Source: Rhodopirellula halodulae
GTDB lineage: Bacteria > Planctomycetota > Planctomycetia > Pirellulales > Pirellulaceae
Direction of reading: 5' to 3'
DNA length: 64,000 bases
Assembly (NCBI RefSeq): GCF_020966775.1
Contig: NZ_JAJKFV010000014.1
Location: 1-64,000 of the forward strand
A program made the position numbers and the translations under genes. Under the pieces are notes generated by a model. The model worked only from the letters and a program-made list of their open reading frames with translations. It searched no databases and was not told the origin of the DNA. Positions 36,906 through 45,776 of the stretch are shown here, piece after piece (the stretch's first letter is position 1; the number at the start of each line of letters is the position of its first letter).

Positions 36906-38423
36906 TCAGTCGAAGGTGACTTCGATCTTTTTCAGATTCGGTTGAGATGCGTTTTCCGTGGTGTCTTCCAGTTTTACCTCGAATTGAAAACCGTATCCCG
37001 GTGGCAGGGACGCCAGGCCGAGTTCGGCGGGAATCCGCTGCACTTGCTTTGAAAAGCCAGGAACGTAGTCATACGTTTCGTGGATCTCGGTCCACGCGGT
37101 CCATTCGTCAATCGATTGGTCGTTGTCCACATCCACGCCCATGCGAACTTGGACGCTTTCGACCCACGGACCGTCACTGACGAAGTCCAGAGGTTGCTGA
37201 GTCGCCAAATAAAAACGGCCCTCTGCAAACATCACATCGGGGTCCGGGTGACCTTTGCCGATGTTCCCGCACCAAGTGAATGGCTGGTCGATGCCTTCAG
37301 AAGTGAACCATCCAGCACTCATCGATTTGCTGTCGGCGGGGTCAAAGTCACAGAACAGATAGTACTGGCCACCGATGCTGATGCCTGCCCAATCTCCGTA
37401 GGCGTTTTGCTCGGGTTCATGAATTTCAAACTCGGCAACGTTGGTCTTGAAACGCTCCGGATTTTCTTTGACCCAGTGTGGATGTTTGTAGGTGCCGGTT
37501 TCCCCCGTCTCCGTCGTGCGTTCATCCACGGGTGGTGGCATGACCTTGAAATCCTGTAGGCCATCCGGGCTGACCGCGTGCACGGCCAATGGAGAATCCC
37601 AAGCGTGTGTTTGAGCGTTGATGGGTGACCAGTCCTCCAGGATCAAATGAAACTTGCCGTCCAAGTCGCGAATGATGGCGCAGTCCGATCCATGCGACGG
37701 GTCGTCGTACGCCATGCCGCGATTGATCCCCGGTTTGCCATCGAACAAATTCTCGTCGACATACACGTGAGGATCTTGATCGTTGGGAAAGTCGTAATAG
37801 AAGTAGGCTTTGCCGTCGGCGTACTCCGCCGTCGTCATCCATTTCGCGAAGGATTCCGTGATGGGGCCGTGGTGCACCCAATGCTTCATGTCAGTGCTCT
37901 GCCAAGCGTGGTAGCCACCCAAGCGTTTTTGCAGCCCTCCCGGCGCATCGTATTGATTCGCAAAACGAGTCGTTTGCAGCGGCATGTCAAAGCCGTCGAG
38001 CTTGACCGACTCGGGCTGAAACGCTTTGTTTTTCTGCTTGCCTTTCCCGCCTCCGTAACGACCGAACATCCAATAATTGTTGGGTCCCAAACAAAGCATC
38101 ACGGGTGCATCCCCCAAATTACTGGGCCCCAAATTTTCAATCGGCTCCCAATTCAACCATTCATCGGATTGTCTGACCACCAGCGACTTGGCCGATCGTT
38201 TTTGATCGAACGTTTTCAGTTTGCTTTTGAGTGACGCTGTCGTTTCGGTCGGCTTGGCGGTTCCATCCTCCAAGGCGATGTTCTGGCTCGATTCGATGTC
38301 CGACGACCAATGCTGGCCATCAATGGTCCAGGTTTCTGACGCCAAACAGTAGGACTGCAGCAACCCGACAGATAAACCGGACAACAAGCAAAGCCAAGTG
38401 GTAAAGAAAGGCGTCATCTTCAT
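36906..38423 (-). CDS. Secreted beta-propeller glycosidase-like protein (GH43/GH32-like)
   Basis: A 505-residue exported protein; the start ATG 38423 (M-K-M-T-P-F-F) precedes a signal ending near L-A-S-E-T. The body has repeating propeller-like strands, such as Y-W-M-F-G-R-Y, G-Y-H-A-W-Q-S-T-D-M-K-H-W, A-Y-F-Y-Y-D-F and R-F-Y-L-A-T-Q-Q-P, seen in glycosidase families GH43, GH32 and relatives. Acidic residues in D-A-P, D-C-A-I and P-D-P-D-V positions could be catalytic, but the assignment to a numbered family is uncertain. It is the last gene of a minus-strand run of carbohydrate-active proteins, 44 bases after the beta-helix gene. Confidence 0.65.
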   Translation of the reverse strand: MKMTPFFTTWLCLLSGLSVGLLQSYCLASETWTIDGQHWSSDIESSQNIALEDGTAKPTETTASLKSKLKTFDQKRSAKSLVVRQSDEWLNWEPIENLGPSNLGDAPVMLCLGPNNYWMFGRYGGGKGKQKNKAFQPESVKLDGFDMPLQTTRFANQYDAPGGLQKRLGGYHAWQSTDMKHWVHHGPITESFAKWMTTAEYADGKAYFYYDFPNDQDPHVYVDENLFDGKPGINRGMAYDDPSHGSDCAIIRDLDGKFHLILEDWSPINAQTHAWDSPLAVHAVSPDGLQDFKVMPPPVDERTTETGETGTYKHPHWVKENPERFKTNVAEFEIHEPEQNAYGDWAGISIGGQYYLFCDFDPADSKSMSAGWFTSEGIDQPFTWCGNIGKGHPDPDVMFAEGRFYLATQQPLDFVSDGPWVESVQVRMGVDVDNDQSIDEWTAWTEIHETYDYVPGFSKQVQRIPAELGLASLPPGYGFQFEVKLEDTTENASQPNLKKIEVTFD

Positions 38424-38467
38424 GGGGACAAATTCTCGTGAGAGGGATGAACGAGCCGTTCGGTTTT

Positions 38468-40699
38468 TCACGAACCAGCGGACTGTGTCACGTTTTCCTG
38501 GCCGAGGTCCTTCACCTCGCCTTGGCTGGTGATCGTGTTGTGTCGCGAAAGCGGCCCGAGCACGACTGGATGGGACGTTTGATTCTGCAGATCGATTTCG
38601 GATGCTTCGTAAGTGTGCGGCCCGAGCTTTTCAAAATGGGATTCGTGGCCTTTGGGTACGGCCGGGTAGTCGACGCTTAAGAAATCGAAACGCTGCGAGT
38701 AACCCACCACGATCGGTCGTGATGTTTCGCGAGTCGCCGTGTCAGACCAAAGGCGAATTTTGTGACGTTTGCCTTTGATCGCGGCCAATGGGTGATCGCC
38801 CAACGAATGCGGTGCCGGCAGAACCTGCAAATCGATTTGTTGTTCGCGGTGCGAATCCGAGTGGACGTACAACAGTGGCCCGTAGGCGGCATTGCCACTG
38901 CAATTTTCCAACACACCGCGACTGGGCAGAGAGTATCCCTGGATCACACAATCCAGCACTTGGCAATCGCGCACGATCGCTTTCTTTGCCATGTACAGCT
39001 TGATACCGCCGCGGGTTTTCTGCACACGGCAATTCTCGACAATCATTTCGCCCGCACCCTTGTAGGCGCGAATGCCATCTTCCGTGCAATTGATCATGTG
39101 ATCTCGTGGAATCGGCAAACCACGAACATCCTCGGGCCATTGCAGTTGATAACCATGTCGTTTCGCGAGATCGTCGCGATCCTTCTCGGCATACAACTCA
39201 TTGCTACGGCGGACGGTTCCCTCGACGTGGGTATGACGCACCGTTGTTCGGTTGCCTCGTAGCGTGTAGATCGCGTGCCCGAAGGCTTCCATCTTCACGT
39301 CGCAACTATCGATCACGGTGTCATCACCACGGATTTGGATGCCGCAATGCTTTCGCAATCGAACGACACTGCCGCCACCGATGCCGTACATGTTGCCGTG
39401 GCCATAGGGGTACGATCCACGAATGATCAACTTCATGCCGATCAGCGAGTTGCCGCTTCCTCGGATCACGAATTCGTTCATCTTTCCGAATTTGTGATTC
39501 CGGTTGTAGCTCGCATAATCGATGGGCTGATCGACGTCAGGTGGGTATTCGTCGACCACCGTGCCGCCACGGACCGTGTTGTTGTTTCCGTTCACGCGGA
39601 ACACGTCGCGTCCCGATGCTGACTCCAAAGCAACGTGAATCGTGACACCGGTCAAATCCAATTCATTGCCACTGCCCGACATGTCCACCCCGTATCGATC
39701 GCGAATCCAATAGTCGCCGGGCTTCATGATGATTTGCTGCGAATCCCGCTGGACGCATTCGCGAAGCGATGAAATCGAATCGACATGCACGACGGGACGC
39801 GGCGTTCGGGTTGATGCGGGCTCCAAACTGTGCACACGGAAATTGGAGTAAACGTGATGCGACTTGACCATTCGGAACCCGAAGTAGCCCTGCTTTTTCA
39901 CTGGGAACGCTTCCGTTGAGTACTCCGACTCGGTGTCCACGATGGTTCCCGAATCGTCACGCGACTCGAGCGTTACCGAATCACCATGTTGAAATTGGTA
40001 AACCAACTTTCCATCGATCACGTACTGAACCAAATCGTCGTAGGCGACCAACTGAACCGACATCGTGCGATCTGGTTGAATCAGGTAGGCCCGCTGTTGG
40101 TCCTGCGATTTCAGAGCGACATGCGGTACCGAGCGACCATCGCGTGTCCGCGGGTATCGCCGCATCCGCGTCGTCTTATTTCCGCGACCACCGCTGCTCG
40201 CGTAGAAGCCTTCAATGCGATCGTAGTCGGTGAATTTGCCAGAATAACGCTGAGAATCGAACAGGCTCTTGGCAGGAGCGTGTGGATCCGTCGCCATCCA
40301 AAACTGATTCAGATCCCTTGGTTCGACGCCTGGGATCTCAGGCGAATGGGATGGGCAAACGACGTCGTAGCAAATGGCGATTCGGTTGGGCAATGGTTTG
40401 CGAAACCAAAGGGTGCAACCACGTCCGGGCAACAAGCAATTCAACTCGCCATGTTCGGCGCGAACATCCGGATCCGGGAAGCCGTCCTTCGGCTCGATCT
40501 GCACCTCCCATTGGTCCAAATTCTCGAACGGGTCTTGAGCGATCACGTCGCCAATTTCGAATCGCCCCAATGCGTGTCCACGAAGCACTGGATCTCCTGC
40601 CGCCGTTACTTGTGCGAAGAAAGACGCGGATATGAGCCAGCAAAGTAGCGTCGCTTTCAAGTTGCAGAGTTCTTTTTGCTCAGGTCCTAGTCGGATCAT
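38468..40699 (-). CDS. Secreted right-handed beta-helix protein (polysaccharide lyase/hydrolase-like)
   Basis: A 743-residue protein with a signal ending near V-T-A-A-G. Residues about 60-290 form a jelly-roll domain like the DUF1961/DUF6250 modules found in front of glycan-active proteins (W-E-V-Q-I-E, L-W-F-R-K-P-L). Residues about 320-650 are a right-handed parallel beta-helix with ladder turns such as N-N-T-V-R-G-G-T, I-D-S-C-D-V and I-V-E-N-C-R-V. The enzymatic activity cannot be read from sequence alone. ATG 40699 overlaps the stop of the esterase gene (ATGA), so the two are translationally coupled. Confidence 0.8.
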   Translation of the reverse strand: MIRLGPEQKELCNLKATLLCWLISASFFAQVTAAGDPVLRGHALGRFEIGDVIAQDPFENLDQWEVQIEPKDGFPDPDVRAEHGELNCLLPGRGCTLWFRKPLPNRIAICYDVVCPSHSPEIPGVEPRDLNQFWMATDPHAPAKSLFDSQRYSGKFTDYDRIEGFYASSGGRGNKTTRMRRYPRTRDGRSVPHVALKSQDQQRAYLIQPDRTMSVQLVAYDDLVQYVIDGKLVYQFQHGDSVTLESRDDSGTIVDTESEYSTEAFPVKKQGYFGFRMVKSHHVYSNFRVHSLEPASTRTPRPVVHVDSISSLRECVQRDSQQIIMKPGDYWIRDRYGVDMSGSGNELDLTGVTIHVALESASGRDVFRVNGNNNTVRGGTVVDEYPPDVDQPIDYASYNRNHKFGKMNEFVIRGSGNSLIGMKLIIRGSYPYGHGNMYGIGGGSVVRLRKHCGIQIRGDDTVIDSCDVKMEAFGHAIYTLRGNRTTVRHTHVEGTVRRSNELYAEKDRDDLAKRHGYQLQWPEDVRGLPIPRDHMINCTEDGIRAYKGAGEMIVENCRVQKTRGGIKLYMAKKAIVRDCQVLDCVIQGYSLPSRGVLENCSGNAAYGPLLYVHSDSHREQQIDLQVLPAPHSLGDHPLAAIKGKRHKIRLWSDTATRETSRPIVVGYSQRFDFLSVDYPAVPKGHESHFEKLGPHTYEASEIDLQNQTSHPVVLGPLSRHNTITSQGEVKDLGQENVTQSAGS

Positions 40700-42603
40700 G
40701 GTGTGGCTCCACCCGGCACCAACCATTTCAAGAGACGGAACTCAGGTGGCTTTCCTTTCCAAGTTCCACCGACGATCCGCGATGTTTGTTGATCTTTTCT
40801 GCCGGTTCGCAAACGTTCTTTCGCGGACAATCGAATTTGGCGAACGCCAAGAAAGCTTTTCAATGGTTCGCCGCCGGCGTCCTGGAATTCAGATGCTTTC
40901 AAAGTGAATGTCTGCCATCGATTGTCACCGGTGAGCTGAACCGAAGCCGCATGGTCATCAATCATCACCACGAAGTCGTTGGGCAACGCTGAACGCACCT
41001 CGAGGACCAGCTTGGCATCGTTTGGAGCCATGTAAACGATCGAGCTGGGTTTGTTGGTGGAACGAGCCCATTCTTCGGGGCGATAGGTGAACCATTCTTT
41101 TTCCCAGTCACCCTGGAAATCTTCGATCATCCGAGTCGGCCGCAGATTGGCTTGCACAGCCGCATGCTGTAGTTCGGCCGGCTCGAGCACTTGCAAAACC
41201 GACGACAAATTGAGCCGCTCGGTTTGATAGGCTCGGTAGTAGTAGCCAACACCTTCCACCGTTTTCGGCAGCCGATAAGTCACGTTGGCATAACACCACA
41301 ACGACCGATTCGTATCGGCCACCGAGAAACGTCCCGTCCAAACGTTGCTGGTTTGAGAAGCAGGCGTGTGGTGCCAAAATCGGTGCACCACATCGTCTCG
41401 GTCGGCGGGTGTCTCGTTGGGCTTGCCGTTTTGGGTGTAGTAGAAGTCCACCGACTCAACGGGCAATGAACCATCGACATCAACCGTGAATATCGAGTCG
41501 CCGTTGGCTGCTCCAAGTTGGACGTCCAAGTCCGGTGTCTCGGGAAATTCGAACGATTGCTTGAGATGCTGATCAAACCACAACAACGTGGCGGCTTCGT
41601 ACTTTGGTGTGTCTTGGTGGTTGTGATGTGGTGAACAAGTGACACGCCAATCATCGCTTGCGATTTCCTGCAACGCCTTCGGCAGATCACCCATGCGGCC
41701 ATGGAAATCGTTGGCCGGGCTGAGAAAAATAATCGGACAAGCGATCCGCTTCAAACTGACATCGTCGCCCAGTGTCTTGCAGAACAGGTCGCTGTCGTTG
41801 TAGCGATCACTGATCCCGCCGCAGGAAGGTGCCGCCGCTTTGACTCGCGAATCGACGGCAGTGAGCACTGTCAGTTTGCCGCCCATGGAATGCCCATAAA
41901 CACCAAGCCGCTTCGAATCGACTTCTGGCTGATGTTCCAAAAAAGTGAGTGCACGCCGAGCGGCGACCGCACACAAAAACCATCCGCTGTTGCGAGGCGA
42001 TTCCACCTCATCCAACGTCCATTTAGCAGCGTCAATCTTCGGAAACTGATTCCCCGGGTTGCGTGACGGTGCGTGGTATCCATCGACGGCTCCCCAATCC
42101 GTCGTCGGTCGGTAATTGGGATCTTCAACCGCGTTGTCCCAGAACAACTTCACCTCATCCGGCGATACACGATAGTTGGTCGCGGAAATTCGGCCCGCCC
42201 AAGCGATCGACACGGTGGCGTATCCACGTTTGGCATTGGCAACGCAAGCCTTGTGGTCGGCGTATTGCCCGCCGCCGTGAATTTGCAACAAACCCGGTAA
42301 ATTGCTTTGTCCTTTCGGATAGCCATAAACCGCCGCCAGCTTGGCGACTTGTCCCTTGAAGACGCCAATCCGAAATCGAACGACGCGAAGCACGACACCG
42401 TCTTCTTCCCATTCGTGCAAGACCTCGGTTTCCAACGGCTCGGAACGAGGATCGAAGCCTCGCCACATTGCATCGAAATTCGACGGAGCGTCCTCGCCAA
42501 CGATCGATGGCAGCGAATCAGCGGGCTGAGCGAGACAGGTGTCACACGCGGCAACAAGAAGCCACGCGGAAATCCAAGCGATGGCTCCAAACCAAATTTT
42601 CAT
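40696..42603 (-). CDS. Alpha/beta-hydrolase, probable carbohydrate esterase
   Basis: A 635-residue protein from ATG 42603 (M-K-I-W-F-G). An upstream ATG at 42636 directly abuts the previous stop and is the alternative. The signal contains V-A-A-C20, which matches a lipobox, so it may be a lipoprotein; a signal-peptidase-I site just after is also possible. The hydrolase domain covers residues 60-370, with H-G-G-G-Q-Y as oxyanion strand and nucleophile elbow G-H-S239-M-G-G. It resembles acetyl-xylan-esterase and dienelactone-hydrolase folds. A beta-rich C-terminal region (about 370-635) probably binds glycan. Role inferred: removal of acyl groups from a polysaccharide. Coupled to the beta-helix gene by ATGA. 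Confidence 0.8.
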   Translation of the reverse strand: MKIWFGAIAWISAWLLVAACDTCLAQPADSLPSIVGEDAPSNFDAMWRGFDPRSEPLETEVLHEWEEDGVVLRVVRFRIGVFKGQVAKLAAVYGYPKGQSNLPGLLQIHGGGQYADHKACVANAKRGYATVSIAWAGRISATNYRVSPDEVKLFWDNAVEDPNYRPTTDWGAVDGYHAPSRNPGNQFPKIDAAKWTLDEVESPRNSGWFLCAVAARRALTFLEHQPEVDSKRLGVYGHSMGGKLTVLTAVDSRVKAAAPSCGGISDRYNDSDLFCKTLGDDVSLKRIACPIIFLSPANDFHGRMGDLPKALQEIASDDWRVTCSPHHNHQDTPKYEAATLLWFDQHLKQSFEFPETPDLDVQLGAANGDSIFTVDVDGSLPVESVDFYYTQNGKPNETPADRDDVVHRFWHHTPASQTSNVWTGRFSVADTNRSLWCYANVTYRLPKTVEGVGYYYRAYQTERLNLSSVLQVLEPAELQHAAVQANLRPTRMIEDFQGDWEKEWFTYRPEEWARSTNKPSSIVYMAPNDAKLVLEVRSALPNDFVVMIDDHAASVQLTGDNRWQTFTLKASEFQDAGGEPLKSFLGVRQIRLSAKERLRTGRKDQQTSRIVGGTWKGKPPEFRLLKWLVPGGATP

Positions 42604-42636
42604 GTGCCGGCCATCGCATCCAGGTTGGTCAATCAT

Positions 42637-45546
42637 TCAGCGTACTCGAATCTCTTGAAACGACGTGTTTTCACTTTGTGAAGTCACCGGGCTGACCTGC
42701 CACACCAACCAGCGCACAGGTCCCAGGTCCGCACCACGTTCAGCGGAGTAAACCACTTCGTTAAACGCATCGTGGTTCATTCGGCGAGTGTCAACGGACG
42801 TGAGCGGTCGAAACGACTTGGTGTCATTCACGTTCCAGCCGGGATCCTTCTCCGACGCACTGGCGTACAGCGTCCACCGCTGCGGTCCGCGACGCTGTTG
42901 AAGATGATGCGACCAAACCGCTACCGAGCGGATCACCTGTGGTTGCCCCAAATCCAACTTGTAGATTCCCGAGGTCACGCCGTTGCCGAACACCGGACCG
43001 TAATTGGAATCCAAACGTCCATCGACCAAAACGGACAGCGGTTCATCACGGACACTTTGATTGGCAAGCACCTTTGGAGTGCGTTTCAATCCCGCGTCGA
43101 CCGAAAACTCATTCGTTGACTGGCGACGGAAAGTGAGAAACGGGACATCGCGAATTTCGATTTGCATTGCTCGTTGATCGCGAATGAGCGTCACTTGCAG
43201 CGGTTGGTCACCTGCTTTCAATGTTTCAGCGAGAAGATCATCAACGCGTTTGGTCTTTGAACCGTTAACGGCCTGGATCAAGTCGCCCTCTTTCAATCCT
43301 ACTTTCGCGGCAGCGGACTGCGGAGTGAAACCTGACAAAGCAATCCCACCCTCGTCCGCACTGACGCCAAACGCGGAAAACTCCGCCCCTTTCAAATCGG
43401 ACGCTTGCACTCCCATCCAGAATGTGCGTCGAGGAATCGTGATCCGGCCGCTGTCGGATCGTGGGCGATTCATTTGCGACTTGACGTCCAACTCTGGGAT
43501 TTCAGGAGTCGCGGCGATCGCTTTCAACGATTTGTCTTTGACACCGAATTGGTCCATCGGGAAATTCTCAAACCCGATTTCAAACGCGGGCGAGCCATCC
43601 TTCACGCGAAAGTCACCTTGGGACGGATTCACGAACAATGGATCCGCCACGATGGAGTTGCGATCCCAACCGAAGTCGGCGTAACGATCCTTCATTCCCG
43701 GAGTTTTGGCATAGTACAGATTCTCGTCGATGCGTTTGCCTTTGGCGGTCGGCGTCGGCATTCGGGCTCCTTGGGGTGCCGCCATAAAGATGTTGCTGAA
43801 CACCTCATCCCCACTGTCGTTGTACCAGACGTGAGGATGCAAGCCGTTGTTGATTGTGATGTTGTTCCAAGCACGACGGCGAAAGCCTTCACGCAACTTC
43901 AGCCCGCCAGACAACATGAGATTGTTGTAGATGTCGTAGTTGGAAGAGCCATCATCCAAATCGATGTCCCAACCGTGGTCACATCGCCAGCGACTGTTGC
44001 GAATCACCGTGGTTTGATAGGCGTCCAAGAAAGGGAAGTCGGGTTCGTCGTCGATGACAGCTTGGCTTTCCGCCCGATTGCTGCTCCAGTATCGATCACG
44101 CCCCCAGGAGTTGAACGACCCATGATCATGGGTTTCCTGAACGGTATCAAACACATCACAGCGTTCGATCAGGTGTCCGCCCCATGCACCGTCGCCGATG
44201 TTGATGCCCGCGCGAGCACAATCGTAGATCGAACAGTCTCGCACGGTGACCTGGCTCGCCATCTCGATTTGTACCCCGGCGGGCTGGCGTTCCACACGTC
44301 CAATCCCGTGGATCAGGCAATCGTCCACCACACAGTCAGCAGGATACTGATTGTTTTTGGGCCCGGGCGTTCGATCCACTTGGTTCAGATCGTTCTTCTC
44401 GCCATACCGAAACAGCGGATCTCGTACGGCATTCGGATTGCCAACGAAGCAAACACCGCTGGCTCCGGTGTCGTGAATGTGGCACCGCTGGATCTTCACG
44501 CGACGGTTGTAATCACTGACAAAAACCGCGTTGCCACCAAGCTGATCCATTTCCGAATCGGTGATGGTGATGTCTTCGGTTCCTTTCAAAAAGACGGCAC
44601 CGCCACGATAGATCGTCCAATCGGATCGCAGCATTTGCTCTTTGGTTTCCATGAAGGTGCGAGCGGAGTGACGGAAGACAAAACCTTTCAAAGTGATATG
44701 CCGAACAGGTTGTGATTCAGTGCCTCGAAACTCGATCAAGTGCCGCAGTCGAACGACCTCGATCTTGGCGGTCTGCAAATTCACCGCCGGTCCAGGATAG
44801 AAATACAGCGTGTTTGTTTTCGCGTTGTGATACCACTCGCCCGGTGCATCCAATTCTTCGAAAATGTTCTCGACCATCCGCTGGTCCGCGTGCATTCCCG
44901 AGGGGCGGTTGTTCTGCCAGCCTCCTTCGTAGGTCACGTTGCCCTCGGAGTCTTTTCCGGTGATCCGGTAGTGGTAACCACCCCATCGCGAACGGTGCAT
45001 CGCGTGAATGAAACCGCCAGTCGGATCCTTCCAACCCGCCGCACGAGACTTCGAAAACGCATCGGCGGCGTGGCCCTGATACGCCTGTGTTTTCTTCTGC
45101 GGATCGTAGTTCGGATAGCGTGCCATCCGTTGCAGTTGTCCATCAACGAACAATTGATCAATGGACAGTCCGACCGGCGTTGACGTTTGAAAAACTCCAT
45201 CGCGATAAGGACGCCACTGCAATTCCAGTTTCTTGCCTCCACTCAGGACTGTTTTGCCGCGGTTCTGCGCTTGATAGACCACCGGACATTCCTGAGTCCC
45301 GGAATCTTCAGGTCCCAAACGCAACGTATCGGGGAGGTAGTACACACCATCGCCCACGTGAACGGTCACGGGTTGTTTGCCCGCGACGGGCTGAACGATC
45401 TGACGTGCACGTTGGAGCGAAGCAACCGGCGATGCCGATGAACCCTTGTTTGAATCGTCGCCCGTCGCACTGACGTACACGTCCAATGCAGAGAGAGACG
45501 GCGTCGCCGAGATCAAAAGAACGCAAGCAAAGGAGAATCGCAACAT
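42637..45546 (-). CDS. GH141-like beta-helix glycosidase with PDZ and discoidin-like domains
   Basis: A 969-residue exported protein; ATG 45546 starts M-L-R-F-S-F, with signal cleavage near L-S-A-L-D. The N terminus (D-V-Y-V-S-A-T-G-D-D-S-N-K-G, then G-V-Y-Y-L-P, P-E-D-S-G-T and V-L-S-G-G) is the pattern of GH141 proteins, a family with characterised alpha-L-fucosidase and xylanase members. A parallel beta-helix fills residues 20-680. Residues about 715-800 look like a PDZ domain (A-A-K-V-G-L-K-E-G-D-L-I-Q-A-V-N-G), and about 820-969 like an F5/8 (discoidin) carbohydrate-binding domain (L-D-L-G-Q-P). Fucosidase activity is inferred from the neighbouring fucose isomerase. The stop abuts the esterase frame. 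Confidence 0.78.
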   Translation of the reverse strand: MLRFSFACVLLISATPSLSALDVYVSATGDDSNKGSSASPVASLQRARQIVQPVAGKQPVTVHVGDGVYYLPDTLRLGPEDSGTQECPVVYQAQNRGKTVLSGGKKLELQWRPYRDGVFQTSTPVGLSIDQLFVDGQLQRMARYPNYDPQKKTQAYQGHAADAFSKSRAAGWKDPTGGFIHAMHRSRWGGYHYRITGKDSEGNVTYEGGWQNNRPSGMHADQRMVENIFEELDAPGEWYHNAKTNTLYFYPGPAVNLQTAKIEVVRLRHLIEFRGTESQPVRHITLKGFVFRHSARTFMETKEQMLRSDWTIYRGGAVFLKGTEDITITDSEMDQLGGNAVFVSDYNRRVKIQRCHIHDTGASGVCFVGNPNAVRDPLFRYGEKNDLNQVDRTPGPKNNQYPADCVVDDCLIHGIGRVERQPAGVQIEMASQVTVRDCSIYDCARAGINIGDGAWGGHLIERCDVFDTVQETHDHGSFNSWGRDRYWSSNRAESQAVIDDEPDFPFLDAYQTTVIRNSRWRCDHGWDIDLDDGSSNYDIYNNLMLSGGLKLREGFRRRAWNNITINNGLHPHVWYNDSGDEVFSNIFMAAPQGARMPTPTAKGKRIDENLYYAKTPGMKDRYADFGWDRNSIVADPLFVNPSQGDFRVKDGSPAFEIGFENFPMDQFGVKDKSLKAIAATPEIPELDVKSQMNRPRSDSGRITIPRRTFWMGVQASDLKGAEFSAFGVSADEGGIALSGFTPQSAAAKVGLKEGDLIQAVNGSKTKRVDDLLAETLKAGDQPLQVTLIRDQRAMQIEIRDVPFLTFRRQSTNEFSVDAGLKRTPKVLANQSVRDEPLSVLVDGRLDSNYGPVFGNGVTSGIYKLDLGQPQVIRSVAVWSHHLQQRRGPQRWTLYASASEKDPGWNVNDTKSFRPLTSVDTRRMNHDAFNEVVYSAERGADLGPVRWLVWQVSPVTSQSENTSFQEIRVR

Positions 45547-45705
45547 TGCTGTGCCGACGGTCGTAGGTGGGGAGAGGCGGGGGAGTTTCGATCGAATCTC
45601 GAGCAGGAAACTCGGCTCCCACCATGATTGATCGTGAAGAAAACGCGACGCGGCAATGCGACTGTCGGCCAACAGTTTGCGTCACCAAGCCCGTGTGTCA
45701 CCAAA

Positions 45706-45733
45706 CTCGAGTCTGACTGCACTTGAGTCCTAC
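45706..45733 (-). repeat. GTAG-headed imperfect hairpin
   Basis: On the minus strand GTAGGA, then CTCAAGT and ACTCGAG (one mismatch) around an eight-base loop. It lies 44 bases after the stop of the sulfatase at 45777, in the same sense. Weaker than the other GTAG elements. Nothing else is seen in the 230-base gap. Confidence 0.5.
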
Positions 45734-45776
45734 CAAAAAAGGAGGCAGCATCCTTTGTCGGATGGTGAACGCGTGC

